Shown here: positions 45,676 to 54,253 of the stretch, one piece after another
Position numbering within the stretch: position 1 is the stretch's first letter
How the letters are laid out: the number at the start of each line of letters is the position of its first letter
Assembly (NCBI RefSeq): GCF_002886185.1
Contig: NZ_KZ614146.1
Location: 3,073,924-3,137,923, forward strand
Origin: Salipaludibacillus neizhouensis
GTDB taxonomy: Bacteria > Bacillota > Bacilli > Bacillales > Salisediminibacteriaceae
DNA: 64,000 bases
Direction of reading: 5' to 3'
The notes under the pieces: model-generated
The model's input: only the letters and a program-made list of their open reading frames with translations
Database searches by the model: none
What the model was told of the DNA's origin: nothing
Program-made: the position numbers and the translations under genes

Positions 45676-45709
45676 GAAAAGTAAGAACAAATTCTTGTTC
45701 TTACTTTTC
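45676..45709. terminator. Bidirectional terminator between cidR and symporter 4
   Basis: A 15-bp perfect stem GAAAAGTAAGAACAA with a 4-nt loop, flanked by A- and T-rich tracts on each side. Confidence 0.8.
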
Positions 45710-45924
45710 ACAATTGAATATTATACTTATTAAACAGTTTTTACAAATCAGACTACTATGATCTTCAATATCTTGTCCATCAACTAAAATCACGATTCAG
45801 TAAAGTGTAATCGCTTTCAAATATCGAATGGGATTTACCGTTACACTGGCTTTCAAATCCTGTTAGTAAAATGAATGTCTTCCAGCAGGAATTCAATTTT
45901 CTTTTTCTGTGAAGAACCTACTGA

Positions 45925-47385
45925 TTAACCACTGATCTTTTTGCTAGCCTTTGCTGCCGCATCAGCAGCTTCTCGATACTTCCAATTGTTTTGCTGAACC
46001 TCAACCATCTTCTCTTTATCTAATGGATAAAACTTCAGCGCTATTAAGGATAAAATATACCCAATAATTGGTAAACCCATCCACAAGAACATCCCTATCC
46101 AAAAGACCCCTAATGTTGATGGATCTCCAGGCTGTGGCTGCACTGCGACATAACCAATTGATGCAATGGAGACGGCAACGATGGTTGCTCCAAAAGATGA
46201 GATCGTTTTATCTAAAAAAGCATAGACTGCAGACACTGTTCCTGGCATATAGGTGCCGGACTTTTCAAGCTCATAGTCTGCAACATCCGGTATCATAGCT
46301 TGTGTACAAGCTGCTGTTGCTATCATGCATGCATGGAACCCGGAAACAAGTATTACAAAAATAACTGTTGGAACAGCTGCTACACTGATTTGTGTCGGAT
46401 CGATGAGGACCATGAAAACAATTACAGCTACAGCGAAGCTCATAGAGATAGTCGTCCATTTAATTAGGGTTTTCTTTGTACCGTTTTTACCAGCCATATG
46501 GGTAGCATAGAACAGAACCAACAGAGTCGGTATTACATCGATCAGTTTGAAGATACCCATAAACTCATAATGTCCAATGATAATACCAAAAATTATAGTC
46601 AGAATTGCAGCCTGCCCTGCAGCTTGTTGTGCAAGTTTGTCACTGGATCCCGCAATGATTAAAACCTGTAACCCCCGGTTATGCCTTATTAAATGCCAGG
46701 CATCTTTATAATTGATACGTTTTCCACTGGCTTTTTTAGGGAAATTTTCTGGTTTATCTTTTTCACTGATTGCAATAAAAGCTAAAATTTCTAAAACAAC
46801 AGATACTACTACAATAGCAATAGTCAGTTCCTGCAAAGCCGCATTAGTAATGCCTCCATGTTTACTAAACAATATATTTGAGAGAAAAAAGCCTGCTGAA
46901 GCACCAAGAATTGTTGTATATGTCATTGCCCATCGATAAATCGTTGGACGTTGTCGGGGATCGTTTGTCAGAACTGTATTACCAGTGTTGGTTGCAATAC
47001 CACTCATCGTAGAACCAATAAAATAAACCATGTACATAATGATAAAAAATAACATCCCTTGACCGACACCCCATACAAATAAAGATATTACGGCTAAAAT
47101 TTGAATGGTAAAACCGGTCACCATAACAATTCGAATTTTCCCGTATTTGGTATCCAGTCGGTCAGTTAGTATGGCTATTATTGGATCAGTAATTCCATCA
47201 AAGATTCTGGAATAGGTCATGATCACACCTGCCATTGCTACTCCGAGTCCGTATCCTCCTACAGCAATGTAGCTAGTAAACATAATTAATACGTACATAA
47301 GATTGTTAATAGTCGTGTTTGCAGGCCAAAGCATAATCTGCCAAGTTTTTGCGCGATTGTATTGCATCGCTGTACTCTCGTTCAT
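45925..47385 (-). CDS. GPH-family sugar:cation symporter 4
   Basis: The 486-residue membrane protein starts at ATG 47385 after AGGGGG. About 12 helices with the loop motif SRIFDGITDPIIAILTDRLDTKYGKIR and the phrase TNDPRQRPTIYRW; NVLTNDPRQRPIFGG at the same place in symporter 1 shows they are distant paralogues. The C-tail ends DKEKMVEVQQNNWKYREAADA. It lies downstream of the GHL6 fossil in the 2-hydroxyacid dehydrogenase locus and may import that module's substrate (inference). Confidence 0.85.
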   Translation of the reverse strand: MNESTAMQYNRAKTWQIMLWPANTTINNLMYVLIMFTSYIAVGGYGLGVAMAGVIMTYSRIFDGITDPIIAILTDRLDTKYGKIRIVMVTGFTIQILAVISLFVWGVGQGMLFFIIMYMVYFIGSTMSGIATNTGNTVLTNDPRQRPTIYRWAMTYTTILGASAGFFLSNILFSKHGGITNAALQELTIAIVVVSVVLEILAFIAISEKDKPENFPKKASGKRINYKDAWHLIRHNRGLQVLIIAGSSDKLAQQAAGQAAILTIIFGIIIGHYEFMGIFKLIDVIPTLLVLFYATHMAGKNGTKKTLIKWTTISMSFAVAVIVFMVLIDPTQISVAAVPTVIFVILVSGFHACMIATAACTQAMIPDVADYELEKSGTYMPGTVSAVYAFLDKTISSFGATIVAVSIASIGYVAVQPQPGDPSTLGVFWIGMFLWMGLPIIGYILSLIALKFYPLDKEKMVEVQQNNWKYREAADAAAKASKKISG

Positions 47386-47752
47386 AGCAAATACCCCCTA
47401 TCATTTTATCTTTTAACATTTGATTTACTTTATTGTTCAAATGTTATTACTGATAATCCTTACACACGGTCATATCAACAAAGTAATTATTCCTTTAAGG
47501 TTCGGTATTTGGACAAGGGAAAAAGGACCTTCCCTCATAAAGTATTTTTCTATCATTTCATACGTAATTTTTAGATTTGGTACATGATAGAACGAGATCT
47601 TCATAGTCTTGAAGCACATCCAAATTAATATTCAGAAATCCCCTTTCATATTTATAATCAACTTTACGTCCCCTCAAGGTTTCAATATTTTCGCTTTCTG
47701 TCACACCTTCTAGAGAGCCCACCTTTCAATGTTCGTGCGCGTAGGTGCAAAA

Positions 47753-47780
47753 GGGCATAATCTAAAGATAGATTATGCCC
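47753..47780 (-). terminator. Terminator of the lipoprotein gene
   Basis: A 12-bp perfect stem GGGCATAATCTA with a 4-nt loop, followed on the minus strand by TTTT. Confidence 0.85.
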
Positions 47781-47797
47781 CTTGATTCACTCTGTAC

Positions 47798-48268
47798 TTA
47801 ATTTGGATTCGTTGTTAGTGTTATAACCACATCTTTTTTACCATCAAAGGTTTTATATTCAAATGCATAGAATCCGTCATCACCTTTTACCACTTCCCAG
47901 GAAGTGCTATCTCTATCATTTAGGTCAAGACTAATCGTACTCTCGTCCTCACTCATAGACCATGAACCATCAAACACAGTCTCTCTTTTTGCATATAAAA
48001 CCGTCCCAATAACTGTACCATCATCATAAAGGTCAAGCGTTGGTTCCATTAGACCGTACTCAGCTACTCCCTTACCTGTAAAAACTATTTCAGGTTCACC
48101 TTCTGGAACAACAATTTCTTTTTCTTCTGAAGAATTTGAATTTTCATTTGATTCGTTCGCACTTCCATTAGCACTTTCATTAGCACTTTCACCACCACAT
48201 GCTGCGAGTACTAAAACTAAACTTAAAACAACCATTAACACTCCAATACTTCTGCTAAACATTTTCAT
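47798..48268 (-). CDS. Small lipoprotein of unknown function
   Basis: The 156-residue protein starts at ATG 48268 (MKMFSRSIGVLMVVLSLVLV) behind GGGAGG; a frame extending 38 codons upstream is the GHL6 fossil. A lipoprotein signal peptide ends in the lipobox LAAC, followed by a Ser/Asn/Glu linker with ESAN and GSAN repeats (about 25-50). The mature part (EPEIVFTGKGVAEYGLMEPT, LDLYDDGTVIGTVLYAKRE, WSMSEDESTISLDLND) looks like a small beta-barrel or Ig-like domain. It would sit on the outer face of the membrane. It has its own ribosome site and terminator and lies inside a decayed glycosidase gene, so it arrived later. I do not recognise the family. Confidence 0.8.
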   Translation of the reverse strand: MKMFSRSIGVLMVVLSLVLVLAACGGESANESANGSANESNENSNSSEEKEIVVPEGEPEIVFTGKGVAEYGLMEPTLDLYDDGTVIGTVLYAKRETVFDGSWSMSEDESTISLDLNDRDSTSWEVVKGDDGFYAFEYKTFDGKKDVVITLTTNPN

Positions 48269-48427
48269 TGAAATACCTCCCATAAATAATATATTATTAG
48301 TTTTATTTGCAAAACATCCGGTATTATTGACCAACTGAATGATTTGTTTTACCTTTTTTCTACAGATATTAACTTCTACCAATGTTTCATCTTATCTTCT
48401 TTCTTTTCCTAATTTAGCAGTGGGTTA

Positions 48428-49426
48428 TCAGCTCTTGACTTTGCCTTTTGTGTAAACCCCACTTTGTGTAAGGCGGTTGATGAAACCGCTACCTTTTCGA
48501 TAGGCTTCGATATTCTGAAAAACATAATCCAGTGCACGCTCTTCCCTATCCGGCAGACTTGGCGTAATATGTGGTGTAATGAGAACATTCTCCAATTCCC
48601 AAAGCGGGTTTTCCTTAGGGAGCGGTTCTACTTCAAAGGTATCTAAGCCCGCACCAGCAATCTTTCCGTTCTGCAAAGCCTCAATCATCACCGGTTCATC
48701 AATGAGTTCCCCTCGACCCATGTTGACTACAAATGCTGACGGCTTCATCCAGTCAAATTCTTTCTCACCCAACATGTGCCAAGTATGATCGTTTAGTTCC
48801 GCGCACAAAACAACATAATCAGAAGCTTCCAGAAGTGACTGAAGGCTATCCTGACGGTCAGAGGAGTACACGACGTCGACATTCTCAGGTACCTCAGAAG
48901 ACCGCCTCCATCCAAGTACCTTCATGTCAAACGATTTTGCAAACCTTGCCACCTCACACCCTGTCTTTCCCAGACCAAGGATACCGATCGTCTTACCGTA
49001 CATACCGGTTTTTAAGGAGTACTCTCGTGTTGCAGCCCACCGTTTCTCTGCTTTTGCTTTCATAAGCAATGGGATATCATAGGTCAATCCAAGCATGAAC
49101 ATCAGTGCATGTTCTGCAAGAGCAGGGGCAGAACGCCCTGATGAACTTGTAAGTATAATCCCCCGCTCAAAAATTTCAGGTTTGGCGGATTTGTCCAAAC
49201 CTGCCCGACTGCAGTGGATCCAACGCAAATTAGGTCCAGTGAGGATTAACTCATCCACATCACTATTTAGAATTGCAACATCCGCTTTCTGGATGGCCTT
49301 GGCTATAATCTCTGTATCATACGGTGTACAAAACACCACCTCAGCAGGTTCAAGCGCCTTGCGAAGCTTTTCCTGATTTTCTGGTTTTAGAAAAGTAGTT
49401 ACAAGTGCAGAATGGATTTCTGGCAT
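48428..49426 (-). CDS. D-2-hydroxyacid dehydrogenase (glyoxylate/hydroxypyruvate reductase type)
   Basis: The 332-residue protein starts at ATG 49426 after AAGGAGG. NAD site GKTIGILGLGKTGCEVARFA near 145; catalytic Arg in VVNMGRGELIDE (about 235), Glu in DTFEVEPLP (about 265) and His in ITPHITPSLPD (about 290): the full D-isomer set. It may reduce glyoxylate or hydroxypyruvate, or oxidise a related hydroxyacid; substrate not proven. The upstream gene is an intact glycerate kinase; the downstream neighbour is the GHL6 fossil. A fossil of the same dehydrogenase precedes the intact GHL6-like gene at the other locus. Confidence 0.87.
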   Translation of the reverse strand: MPEIHSALVTTFLKPENQEKLRKALEPAEVVFCTPYDTEIIAKAIQKADVAILNSDVDELILTGPNLRWIHCSRAGLDKSAKPEIFERGIILTSSSGRSAPALAEHALMFMLGLTYDIPLLMKAKAEKRWAATREYSLKTGMYGKTIGILGLGKTGCEVARFAKSFDMKVLGWRRSSEVPENVDVVYSSDRQDSLQSLLEASDYVVLCAELNDHTWHMLGEKEFDWMKPSAFVVNMGRGELIDEPVMIEALQNGKIAGAGLDTFEVEPLPKENPLWELENVLITPHITPSLPDREERALDYVFQNIEAYRKGSGFINRLTQSGVYTKGKVKS

Positions 49427-49569
49427 AAAAAATTACCTCCTTATTATTTGACCTTATCATCACGTGAAACTTTTGGGCTTTGAACTGCACAGCAAGCTTA
49501 TTCACTGCAGTAAAACTAGTGGCTGGCAGAGAAAGATCCAAACGGATATTGTCAGCAGTTCTTTCATGT

Positions 49570-50724
49570 CTATAGAACTTTTTGTCGTGCTCGTTCTTCA
49601 CTAATCTCTTTCAGCAAACCAGCAATGTTTCTAGCCTCATTCGCTAAAAGCGTTTCTGCATTCTTCATACATTCTACTAATGTCATTGGACCAACAGTGA
49701 TGGAATGACAGCTCATGAAGTGGCCATACAAATCTTCATAACCTTTCCCAAGACTCCCAGATAGAAGAATGGTCTTGACCTCTGCTTCTTTTGCAAGCTT
49801 TGCTACAAAGGAAGGCACTTTTCCAAACAATGTCTGGTAATCACTTTGTCCTTCACCTGTTATTGCAAAATCAGCATCTTTCATCTTATTTTTTAAATTT
49901 GTCGCATCCGCTATGATTTTGGAACCAGATTCAATCTTTGCATTTAATAATAGAAATGCAAATCCAAGTCCACCAGCTGACCCTGCACCAGGGTTTTTTT
50001 GAAGATTAATGCCTAGATGATCTTCTATCAAACTTGCATATCGATACATTGCCTGGTCATACTCTTCCAAATCCTCTTCCCTCACACCTTTTTGTGGTCC
50101 GAATATATATGTTGCACCATTTTTTCCACATAAAGGACTATCAACATCACTTGCAATGGTAAAACGACAATCATGAATAATTGGATCCAATGTTGTAAAA
50201 TTAACTTTTTCCACATTGTAAATCGATTCACCTAAAGGAGGAACCTCTTTATTATTTCCATCTAAGAATTGAACACCCAGTGCTTGAAGCATGCCTAGAC
50301 CTCCATCATTTGTGGAGCTTCCACCAAGGCAAATAATAAATTCACGGTATCCATCATTGGCTGCTTTAAGAATCACATCCCCCATACCATAAGTAGATGT
50401 ATTTAACGGATTCCGCTTATTAACTGGAACCATTGGCAACCCTGAAATAGCAGCAATTTCAGTAACAACTGTTTTCCCGTCTCCCAAGACACCATATTCC
50501 GTTGTCACATGTTCCATTAGCGGACCTGAAGAAGTAACTTGAAAACGCTTACCTTTTGTAGCATACACTAAAGTCTCAAGCGTCCCCTCACCCCCATCGG
50601 CCATCGGGGTCATTTCGACTTGAACATCTGGAATTTCATTTTTAAGCGCTTCTTGAATAATATTTCCAACCTGTAAAGCGGTCAAACTCCCTTTAAAAGA
50701 GTCAGGCGCAACGACTATTTTCAT
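49570..50724 (-). CDS. glxK: Glycerate kinase (GarK/GlxK family)
   Basis: The 384-residue kinase starts at ATG 50724 behind AGGTGGGAG. MKIVVAPDSFKGSLTALQVG, MADGGEGTLETL, CLGGSSTNDGGLGMLQALG, GAGSAGGLGFAF and FAITGEGQSDYQTLFGKVP are the conserved blocks of the family, complete in length (about 380). It phosphorylates D-glycerate, most likely to 2-phosphoglycerate, feeding lower glycolysis. It is upstream of the 2-hydroxyacid dehydrogenase (gap 143 nt) on the same strand and downstream of the CdaR-type regulator, a common pairing. The gap holds a coding-like frame (ADNIRLDLSLPATSF) without a start that I cannot assign. Confidence 0.92.
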   Translation of the reverse strand: MKIVVAPDSFKGSLTALQVGNIIQEALKNEIPDVQVEMTPMADGGEGTLETLVYATKGKRFQVTSSGPLMEHVTTEYGVLGDGKTVVTEIAAISGLPMVPVNKRNPLNTSTYGMGDVILKAANDGYREFIICLGGSSTNDGGLGMLQALGVQFLDGNNKEVPPLGESIYNVEKVNFTTLDPIIHDCRFTIASDVDSPLCGKNGATYIFGPQKGVREEDLEEYDQAMYRYASLIEDHLGINLQKNPGAGSAGGLGFAFLLLNAKIESGSKIIADATNLKNKMKDADFAITGEGQSDYQTLFGKVPSFVAKLAKEAEVKTILLSGSLGKGYEDLYGHFMSCHSITVGPMTLVECMKNAETLLANEARNIAGLLKEISEERARQKVL

Positions 50725-50874
50725 TCTCCCACCTTTTTCTGAATATTTTTTACTACAGCTTCATTAAACCATAAAAAGGCACCTTGAAACATTGGTAAAT
50801 TAACCGATAAAAATCAGAATATTTTTGTAACAATTGGGCAATTGCACATATCATAATTATTTCTAGCTATCTAG

Positions 50875-52029
50875 CTATTGATCAACTAGCTGTTCAATCG
50901 TTATTAAAAAGTGAAGGATCATTAAATCTTGAAAAATTTTTGGATCTAATCCTGTCTGCTTTGCAATTGTATCCAGTCTATAAATGAGCGTGTTTCGATG
51001 AATATGTAATTTATCAGCTGTTATTTTCATATTTAAATCCGATATTATTAAGTGTTCTAATGTGTGCTTTTGCTCCTTAGTAAGTTTCTCAACGTTCGTT
51101 AAATATTGGGCGTAGAAGATTTTTAATACGTCATATGGGACATGATTAATTAAACTTTTTATTCCCCATTCTGAAATATGAGCAATATTCTCCTTCATTG
51201 GAAACCTATTTAGTAACTGTAAACTATTATTTGCTTCTAGATATGAGTTGCGATACCCCCCAATATTGCTATATCCGTTTCCAACTCCAATATTCATTTT
51301 TGCTTTATTAGAAGGAAATAGATTTCTTATTGATTTTGCGACAGTGAGATAACTATTTTGTTTCATTAAATGAACTGCAACTAGACAACAGCTGCCATCT
51401 ATAAACGCAGAAAAAACGATATTCGTAATAGAATCTTTTATTTTTTTTATTCGCTCTTCTCTTAGATATTGACATCTCATATTGACTTCAAGATCCGTAC
51501 TAACAACATTTAAATCATCAAACTTCACAAGAAAGATGGTTAACTCTTGTTGAAGCTTAATATTTAAGTAATGAATCGCATCCGATTTTAATTTTTCAAT
51601 ATCTACTATTGTTGGATGAACGAGATCCATGACCCAATTGTCTACAATTTTATTTTGATATTGTAACTGGTTATTTAGTTCAATCTGACTAATCATTACT
51701 TCGACTGTCACTTTTAGTATTTGTGCAAATTTCCAAACATCTTCTGGATGACCGGTAATCCCAATGACACCAATGATTTTGTTTCGATACTCCACAGGCA
51801 AATTAACACCAGATTTAGAACCTAGGTATTTATGCTCATCTTCAGGATAAATAACAATCTCCTTCTTTGTCATAATTACCTGTAATGCTCCCTGATGGAT
51901 TTCTAGTATGCGGTTACTATCTCTGCTTGCTACAATTATTCCATCCTCATTCATAATATTAATATTATAATCAACTAACTTTTTTAGCTTATTAATTATC
52001 GGATAGGCTAACTCTGAAGTGATAATCAT
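50875..52029 (-). CDS. CdaR/PucR-type regulator (sugar diacid or glycolate regulator)
   Basis: The 384-residue protein starts at ATG 52029 after AGAGGG. The N-terminal sugar-diacid recognition domain is visible (IINKLKKLVDYNINIMNEDG, GVIGITGHPEDVWKFAQILK), then a GGDEF-like degenerate middle, then a C-terminal PucR helix-turn-helix (NMKITADKLHIHRNTLIYRLDTIAKQTGL). Such proteins activate glycerate, glucarate or glycolate genes; in Bacillus subtilis YsfB of this family is adjacent to glcDF. Its neighbours are glycerate kinase on one side and the glc operon, after an MFS gene, on the other, so it may sense glycolate, glyoxylate or glycerate. Confidence 0.88.
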   Translation of the reverse strand: MIITSELAYPIINKLKKLVDYNINIMNEDGIIVASRDSNRILEIHQGALQVIMTKKEIVIYPEDEHKYLGSKSGVNLPVEYRNKIIGVIGITGHPEDVWKFAQILKVTVEVMISQIELNNQLQYQNKIVDNWVMDLVHPTIVDIEKLKSDAIHYLNIKLQQELTIFLVKFDDLNVVSTDLEVNMRCQYLREERIKKIKDSITNIVFSAFIDGSCCLVAVHLMKQNSYLTVAKSIRNLFPSNKAKMNIGVGNGYSNIGGYRNSYLEANNSLQLLNRFPMKENIAHISEWGIKSLINHVPYDVLKIFYAQYLTNVEKLTKEQKHTLEHLIISDLNMKITADKLHIHRNTLIYRLDTIAKQTGLDPKIFQDLMILHFLITIEQLVDQ

Positions 52030-52270
52030 TTATATATCCCTCTTTTTAAAGTTTTTAGAAGTTGAAGTAGATAGAGAAACCAGTGACTAAAAAGTCTAAC
52101 ACAAGCAACTATTCTATTGGTTTGTTGACATTACAGCCCATGATTAAGTCCTATGTTTCTAAATTATTATAAAGAAATTGGAATTACTGTAAGTAATTCC
52201 AGAAATGGAATAGAAGCAGGAAACCCTATCGCTCTCCTGATTCTATCTCTATTAATTGAATATATCACAA

Positions 52271-53470
52271 TTACGCCTGTTGTTTTTTATCAATGTTCTT
52301 CGGAACAATAGTTTGTTTTGGTCCCAAAATGTGCTGTCTTAACGATAGAATGAAAAAAGTAACTGCTGTAAGCAATATACCTATGGTCAAAAATTGATAC
52401 GTAAATTCAATCGTTATATTACCAAACAAAACACCTATTCCGTCCAATATGATAGGTGATAAAAACTGGCCTACAAATATCATACTCGTGACAATGGCCA
52501 TTGCATGCACAATTTGTGATGGAGCTACTTGACGTGAGACTTGATCCATTATACCAGGCAAAATAATACCAAGTCCGAAACCACATATACCAACTCCTAC
52601 ACCCATTAATAATGGGTCATGTGCTAAGCTAATAATGCCAAATCCAGTTGCTACCCCAAATAATATTGCGGCAACTAAATAGGATTGTAAGAGTCTTTTC
52701 ACTTGTGCTATAACCAACCCTGCGACAAACCCTGCTGCTGTCGAAGTGGCTGCAATCAAACCAGCATACCGTGCATCGCCAATCTCTTTTTCAACCATGT
52801 ATAAAGCTATGTTTGATTGAATCGAGAACATCACCAAAACTACCATTAGTGCTCCTAGTCCATACACATATACGCTTCCCGGTAACCTCAGTCGAACAGC
52901 ATCAGGGGAACGTTTAACTGGATTTACTTTGGGTAAAAATAAATAGACAAGAATTATGGAAACAACCGCAAGTGAATATACACTAAAGACAACTCTCCAG
53001 CTTTGCGATGCCAAAAAGCCAGATGCAGTAAACAGGATGACACCTCCAAGGTTTGTGGACGCCATCACTTGTCCCATGGTCTTTGTTCTCTCCTCACCAT
53101 CAAAAAAATCCGGGACTAGTGAAGTCGATATTGGTAACATACACCCAACACCAATTCCTAATATCGCACGGCAAACTAACATCATTTCAATGCTTGATAC
53201 TAGCCCACCACCGACACCACCAATTATATAGATAACCATTCCAACTAACAGAATATTTTTCTTGGAAAAACGACTCGTTAAATAACTAGCCACAAAAATG
53301 AAAGGTATAATCATAACCGATGGTAAAGTTAACAAGAGTTTAATCGTTGTTTCACTAGCATCCGGAAAGGATTGAGATATTTCTCCTAGAGCAGGAGATA
53401 TTGCAGCACCTGCCATAATGGTTAGAATAGATATTGAAAATATGGCCATTTTTAATAAGTTTTTATTCAT
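52271..53470 (-). CDS. MFS transporter
   Basis: The 399-residue protein has about 12 membrane helices. The loop 2-3 region reads LTSRFSKKNILLVGM, and RAILGIGVGCMLPISTSLVPDFFDGEERTKTMG is the antiporter-like motif C area of drug/solute:H+ antiporters. The start ATG 53470 lies about 7 nt after GGGAGAAG. It stands alone between the CdaR-type regulator and the glc operon. It could carry a small organic acid or act as an efflux pump; I cannot tell. Confidence 0.8.
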   Translation of the reverse strand: MNKNLLKMAIFSISILTIMAGAAISPALGEISQSFPDASETTIKLLLTLPSVMIIPFIFVASYLTSRFSKKNILLVGMVIYIIGGVGGGLVSSIEMMLVCRAILGIGVGCMLPISTSLVPDFFDGEERTKTMGQVMASTNLGGVILFTASGFLASQSWRVVFSVYSLAVVSIILVYLFLPKVNPVKRSPDAVRLRLPGSVYVYGLGALMVVLVMFSIQSNIALYMVEKEIGDARYAGLIAATSTAAGFVAGLVIAQVKRLLQSYLVAAILFGVATGFGIISLAHDPLLMGVGVGICGFGLGIILPGIMDQVSRQVAPSQIVHAMAIVTSMIFVGQFLSPIILDGIGVLFGNITIEFTYQFLTIGILLTAVTFFILSLRQHILGPKQTIVPKNIDKKQQA

Positions 53471-53807
53471 CTTCTCCCTACTCCCTAAGATCTTTCATCT
53501 TTTCCATAATTTTTTTAAGTGAATCTATATTGTTCCACTAGTTACATACGATTCTTCAAACTCAGGTACAAACGTTACTGAAAAAAAACAATCAGACTGT
53601 TCATATCCTGACTGTTTCTATTACCTTCTAATTTTCCTCAGTGAACAACTCCTCATCCAGATCATGTAGGAGGGTTTATTGTCATTCTTTGCTTCATACC
53701 ATAAATAGGATGATCATCATAGTTTCCTAAATACTAATGGGATATTTTCAAAATAAAGACTTTTTCATCACTGGTTTTCGATTCCATCTCTCAACTTACT
53801 ACCCTGC

Positions 53808-53864
53808 CTCAGACCTTAACTCGTCGGTCAATTGGATTCCTTGACGGTCGAGTTAAGGTCTGAG
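53808..53864 (-). terminator. Large hairpin (16-bp stem plus inner stem)
   Basis: The arms CTCAGACCTTAACTCG and CGAGTTAAGGTCTGAG are exact complements. Inside, GTCAA and TTGAC also pair. No U-run follows. The region 53471-54149 otherwise holds nothing I can support. Confidence 0.5.
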
Positions 53865-53986
53865 AATCTCTGTAAAAGATGAGAGGATTGAAAGCCTTTG
53901 ATTCTGTTGAGAGCTATCTCTGCCACAGTAAATAGCGATGAGCTGTATTTTGTTTCTTTAGAGTTTATACGGTTTTTTGAACGCAT
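53828..53986 (-). CDS. Possible 52-residue basic protein
   Basis: The ATG at 53986 follows TATGGAGG with ideal spacing. The product is basic at first (MRSKNRINSKETKYSSSLFT) then helical (VAEIALNRIKGFQSSHLLQR), ending FSDLNSTVKESN at TGA 53828. The last codons lie in one arm and the loop of the large hairpin at 53808-53864. I do not recognise it; it may be the truncated start of a transposase-like gene. Confidence 0.4.
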   Translation of the reverse strand: MRSKNRINSKETKYSSSLFTVAEIALNRIKGFQSSHLLQRFSDLNSTVKESN

Positions 53987-54149
53987 AAGAACCTCCATAT
54001 CTTTTGAAATATCACCTATATTTTACACAACACATACGGTTGCGTCATTCTTCATTTTAACCGTCTAAGTTTAAAAATGGCATAGCTTCTAGTCTAACTT
54101 CTATAATGTCTAAGCATTCCTTTTTGTTCCTAATTTAATCAATAATATC

Positions 54150-54246
54150 AAATGCCCGGTTTAAAGATTTAACCACACTATGTTGTTCTATCATTTCTTC
54201 TCAATTCATTTATATAGTCTACTTACATTTTATAACCGGGCATTTT
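54150..54246 (-). terminator. Inverted repeat at the end of the glc operon
   Basis: The arms AAATGCCCGGTT and AACCGGGCATTT are exact complements separated by about 70 AT-rich bases, just past the FAH gene. Confidence 0.5.
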
Positions 54247-54253
54247 TACTATT

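Larger units (their letters stand above)
47588..48384 (-). pseudogene. GHL6-like fossil, split by a lipoprotein gene
   Basis: Two flanking pieces match the C-terminus of the intact GHL6-like protein. At 48298-48384 the minus strand reads MVEVNICRKKVKQIIQLVNN, TGCFANK against MVEINMVKNNEKQIIQFVNN, SGCFGNS. At 47588-47720 it reads EGVTESENIETLRGRKVDYK then ERGFLNINLDVLQDYEDLVLS, against KDVKESAHIETLRGGKVDYR then ENGYLNVNLDVLKDYEALVLS. About 13 residues are missing between the two, and about 580 bases carrying a lipoprotein gene and its terminator occupy the gap. The first 590 or so residues are deleted. Confidence 0.9.

Noticed and set aside
45806-45819. cre-like site TGAAAGCGATTACA
   Set aside because: The match is good, but it lies between two convergent genes with no promoter to control; at most a relic of a lost gene.
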